A stretch of 64,000 nt of DNA from Microvirga ossetica. Lineage in GTDB: Bacteria > Pseudomonadota > Alphaproteobacteria > Rhizobiales > Beijerinckiaceae. The stretch lies in contig NZ_CP016616.1 of the NCBI RefSeq assembly GCF_002741015.1, forward strand, positions 1,595,501 to 1,659,500. The letters run 5' to 3'. The position numbers were made by a program, and so were the translations under genes. This document shows positions 62,756-64,000 of this stretch, piece by piece (positions within the stretch are counted from its first letter, which is position 1; each line of letters opens with the position of its first letter). The notes below the pieces were generated by a model that saw only the letters and a program-made list of their open reading frames with translations, did no database searches and was not told the DNA's origin.

Positions 62756-63643
62756 TCAGAACGGGCTGATGGGGAAGAAGCGCAGATAGAGCTCGGCGTA
62801 CTTCCCCTCTTTCCAAAGCTGCTGCAGGGCGAAGTCGAGAGCCCGGCGCAGAGGCTCATCCTCGGTGCGGGTTATGAAGCCGATGCCCTCGCCGAAGAAG
62901 CGGCTCTCCAGATAGGGTCCGCCTGAGAAATCGCAGCAGCCACCGGCATCCTCTCCGCCGATCCAGAGCGCAAGGCCGAGACCGTCAGCGAAGAGATAAT
63001 CGATCTCCCCAGATTTCAGTGCGGCCTGGGCAGCCGCCAGCTCCGGATAGGGCTTGAGCGTCCCGCCTGCCATGAAAGCCTTCGCGAAGGCTTCGTGGGC
63101 GGTTCCGCCGACGACACCGATCGCCTTGCCCTGCAGGGCTCTCGCCTCGGGAGCGGGCTGGTTGCGGTCCTTGCGCACGGCGAAGCGGGCCGGGAACTTG
63201 AAATAAGGTGCCGTGACGGCAAAGCGCCGCCGCAGATCTGCCGTAACGGAGATGGCAGCCGCCACCACGTCTCCCTGCCTGTCGTTCAAGGCGTCGAGGA
63301 GCATATCGAAGCGGCGGACCTGGACCGTGCAGGTGAGGCTCAGGCGCTCGCAAGCCGCACGGGCCAGTTCCACGGAGAGCCCAGTCGGATTGCCGTCCAA
63401 TCCCGGGAAATGCAACGGCGGGAAGTCGTCATCGACGAGAAAGCGGATCGTGCGCGTGGCCGGGATTTCCGGCCGGTCGAGCTGCGCCTTGGGGTCCCAG
63501 AAGTTCGGGATCGTCACGCCCTGCGCCTGGGCATGGCTCGACGCGAACAGCAACGCCCCCAAAAGCCCCAAAAGCCCAAGAAGCCCGGGGGGCTTGATCT
63601 TGGAGAGGAAGCGCGCAACCAATGTAACGATATCTCGAACCAT
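62756..63643 (-). CDS. Periplasmic amino-acid-type solute-binding protein
   Basis: This 295-residue protein belongs to the SBP_bac_3 family. An N-terminal signal/anchor ([20 protein letters not shown]) is followed by two lobes with [54 protein letters not shown] and [20 protein letters not shown]. Such proteins bind amino acids for ABC uptake or act as sensors. No permease or ATPase gene is adjacent, so it may be a stand-alone binding or signalling protein. ATG 63643 is preferred; 63712 is possible. Confidence 0.85.
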   Translation of the reverse strand: MVRDIVTLVARFLSKIKPPGLLGLLGLLGALLFASSHAQAQGVTIPNFWDPKAQLDRPEIPATRTIRFLVDDDFPPLHFPGLDGNPTGLSVELARAACERLSLTCTVQVRRFDMLLDALNDRQGDVVAAAISVTADLRRRFAVTAPYFKFPARFAVRKDRNQPAPEARALQGKAIGVVGGTAHEAFAKAFMAGGTLKPYPELAAAQAALKSGEIDYLFADGLGLALWIGGEDAGGCCDFSGGPYLESRFFGEGIGFITRTEDEPLRRALDFALQQLWKEGKYAELYLRFFPISPF

Positions 63644-63710
63644 TAACCGACATTCTCTTGCACGCGGCCCTGCATCCATCAAGAACGTCTCTTGAAAGCG
63701 CCCCCTGCTC

Positions 63711-64000
63711 ATGAAGCAGGGTCTAGCGGAGAGGCGGCTACAGTCAACCGCGCTGCCGGTCGAGATCGGATTCCTGGCCGATCACGGCCATCCGCCCGAG
63801 ATCCTGCACCGAGCCGCCATTCTCGCCTCACTTGCTGGTGTCACCGCGGACGAGGCGTTGCTGAAGCAGGGCCTGATCGGAGAAACCGAGTTCTACCGAG
63901 CCCTCGCGGCCGAGCTCGGGCTACCTTATTTCGCTCAGCCGAACCTTTCGCGGGCAGCGCGTTACCCTCACAGCATTCTGTCGGGCCTTGCCCCGTTGCC
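63711..64000 (+). CDS. N-terminus of a glycosyltransferase-2 or GspE-N-type protein (partial)
   Basis: ATG 63711 opens a frame that runs off the window. It encodes a helical domain (PPEILHRAAILASLAGVTAD, EALLKQGLIGETEFYRALAA, ELGLPYF) of the type found at the start of GspE/PilB ATPases and of alphaproteobacterial family 2 glycosyltransferases with an MshEN-like domain. The second is more likely in this genus, but the catalytic part is not in view. It is divergent from the solute-binding protein gene. Confidence 0.6.
   Translation, partial: MKQGLAERRLQSTALPVEIGFLADHGHPPEILHRAAILASLAGVTADEALLKQGLIGETEFYRALAAELGLPYFAQPNLSRAARYPHSILSGLAPL

Overview
The window looks like chromosomal DNA of an alphaproteobacterium of the order Hyphomicrobiales, most likely Methylobacteriaceae and Microvirga-like. 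The evidence is a class I lysyl-tRNA synthetase, several adenylate/guanylate cyclase-TolB-TPR paralogues, a TauE/TIGR02186 pair, DUF6460, DUF6494 and DUF952 proteins, the ligase-associated repair genes, and GC-rich palindromic repeats typical of these genomes. The genus is an inference. I saw no rRNA, tRNA or CRISPR array.

The window has two unlike halves that meet near 33.0 kb. The left half (1-33,010) is less GC-rich, loosely packed and accessory in character. It holds a regulatory block (degenerate LuxR regulator, Crp/Fnr regulator) and a signalling block (4.3-22.1 kb). The signalling block has five class III cyclase-type loci, one alpha/beta-hydrolase-cyclase fusion, two related O-methyltransferases, two cupins, a rhodanese, a MarR regulator and ChaC. 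Next come an IS21-family element that truncates an M50 peptidase gene, a PLP-dependent decarboxylase, and a run of small poorly known genes (26.8-33.0 kb) separated by gaps that carry a TTCAAACG-type motif. Many genes here are broken: a frameshifted cyclase, a cyclase with TGA in place of Trp, an O-methyltransferase with an early TAG, a decayed CYTH gene, a 14-codon cyclase relic, and a thioesterase cut off at the junction.

The strongest new signal on the left is that the five cyclase loci and the relic share a promoter-like block, TGGAC(A/C)-N17-CA(G/C)(A/G)AT, followed 26-28 bases later by the start codon. The paralogues may therefore form one co-regulated set. They also differ at a residue that takes part in purine recognition.

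The right half (33.0-64.0 kb) is GC-rich, tightly packed and intact. It contains DinB; a beta-oxidation cluster (fadJ-like, fadA-like, a small protein, acyl-CoA dehydrogenase) with a MerR regulator upstream and a nested palindrome at its promoter; a polar Sel1/coiled-coil membrane protein; TauE with TIGR02186; a zinc-ribbon protein; and the ligase-associated repair genes (pdeM-lhr on the minus strand, exonuclease-ligase-yjbQ on the plus strand, with an SDR and a methyltransferase between). After these lie a response regulator, an HSL-type hydrolase, DUF6460, a MATE transporter, pyrD-DUF952, an S24-like regulator, lysK, a solute-binding protein, and the start of a gene that runs off the window. 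Palindromic repeats lie between genes and, notably, in frame inside both lhr and the ligase gene.
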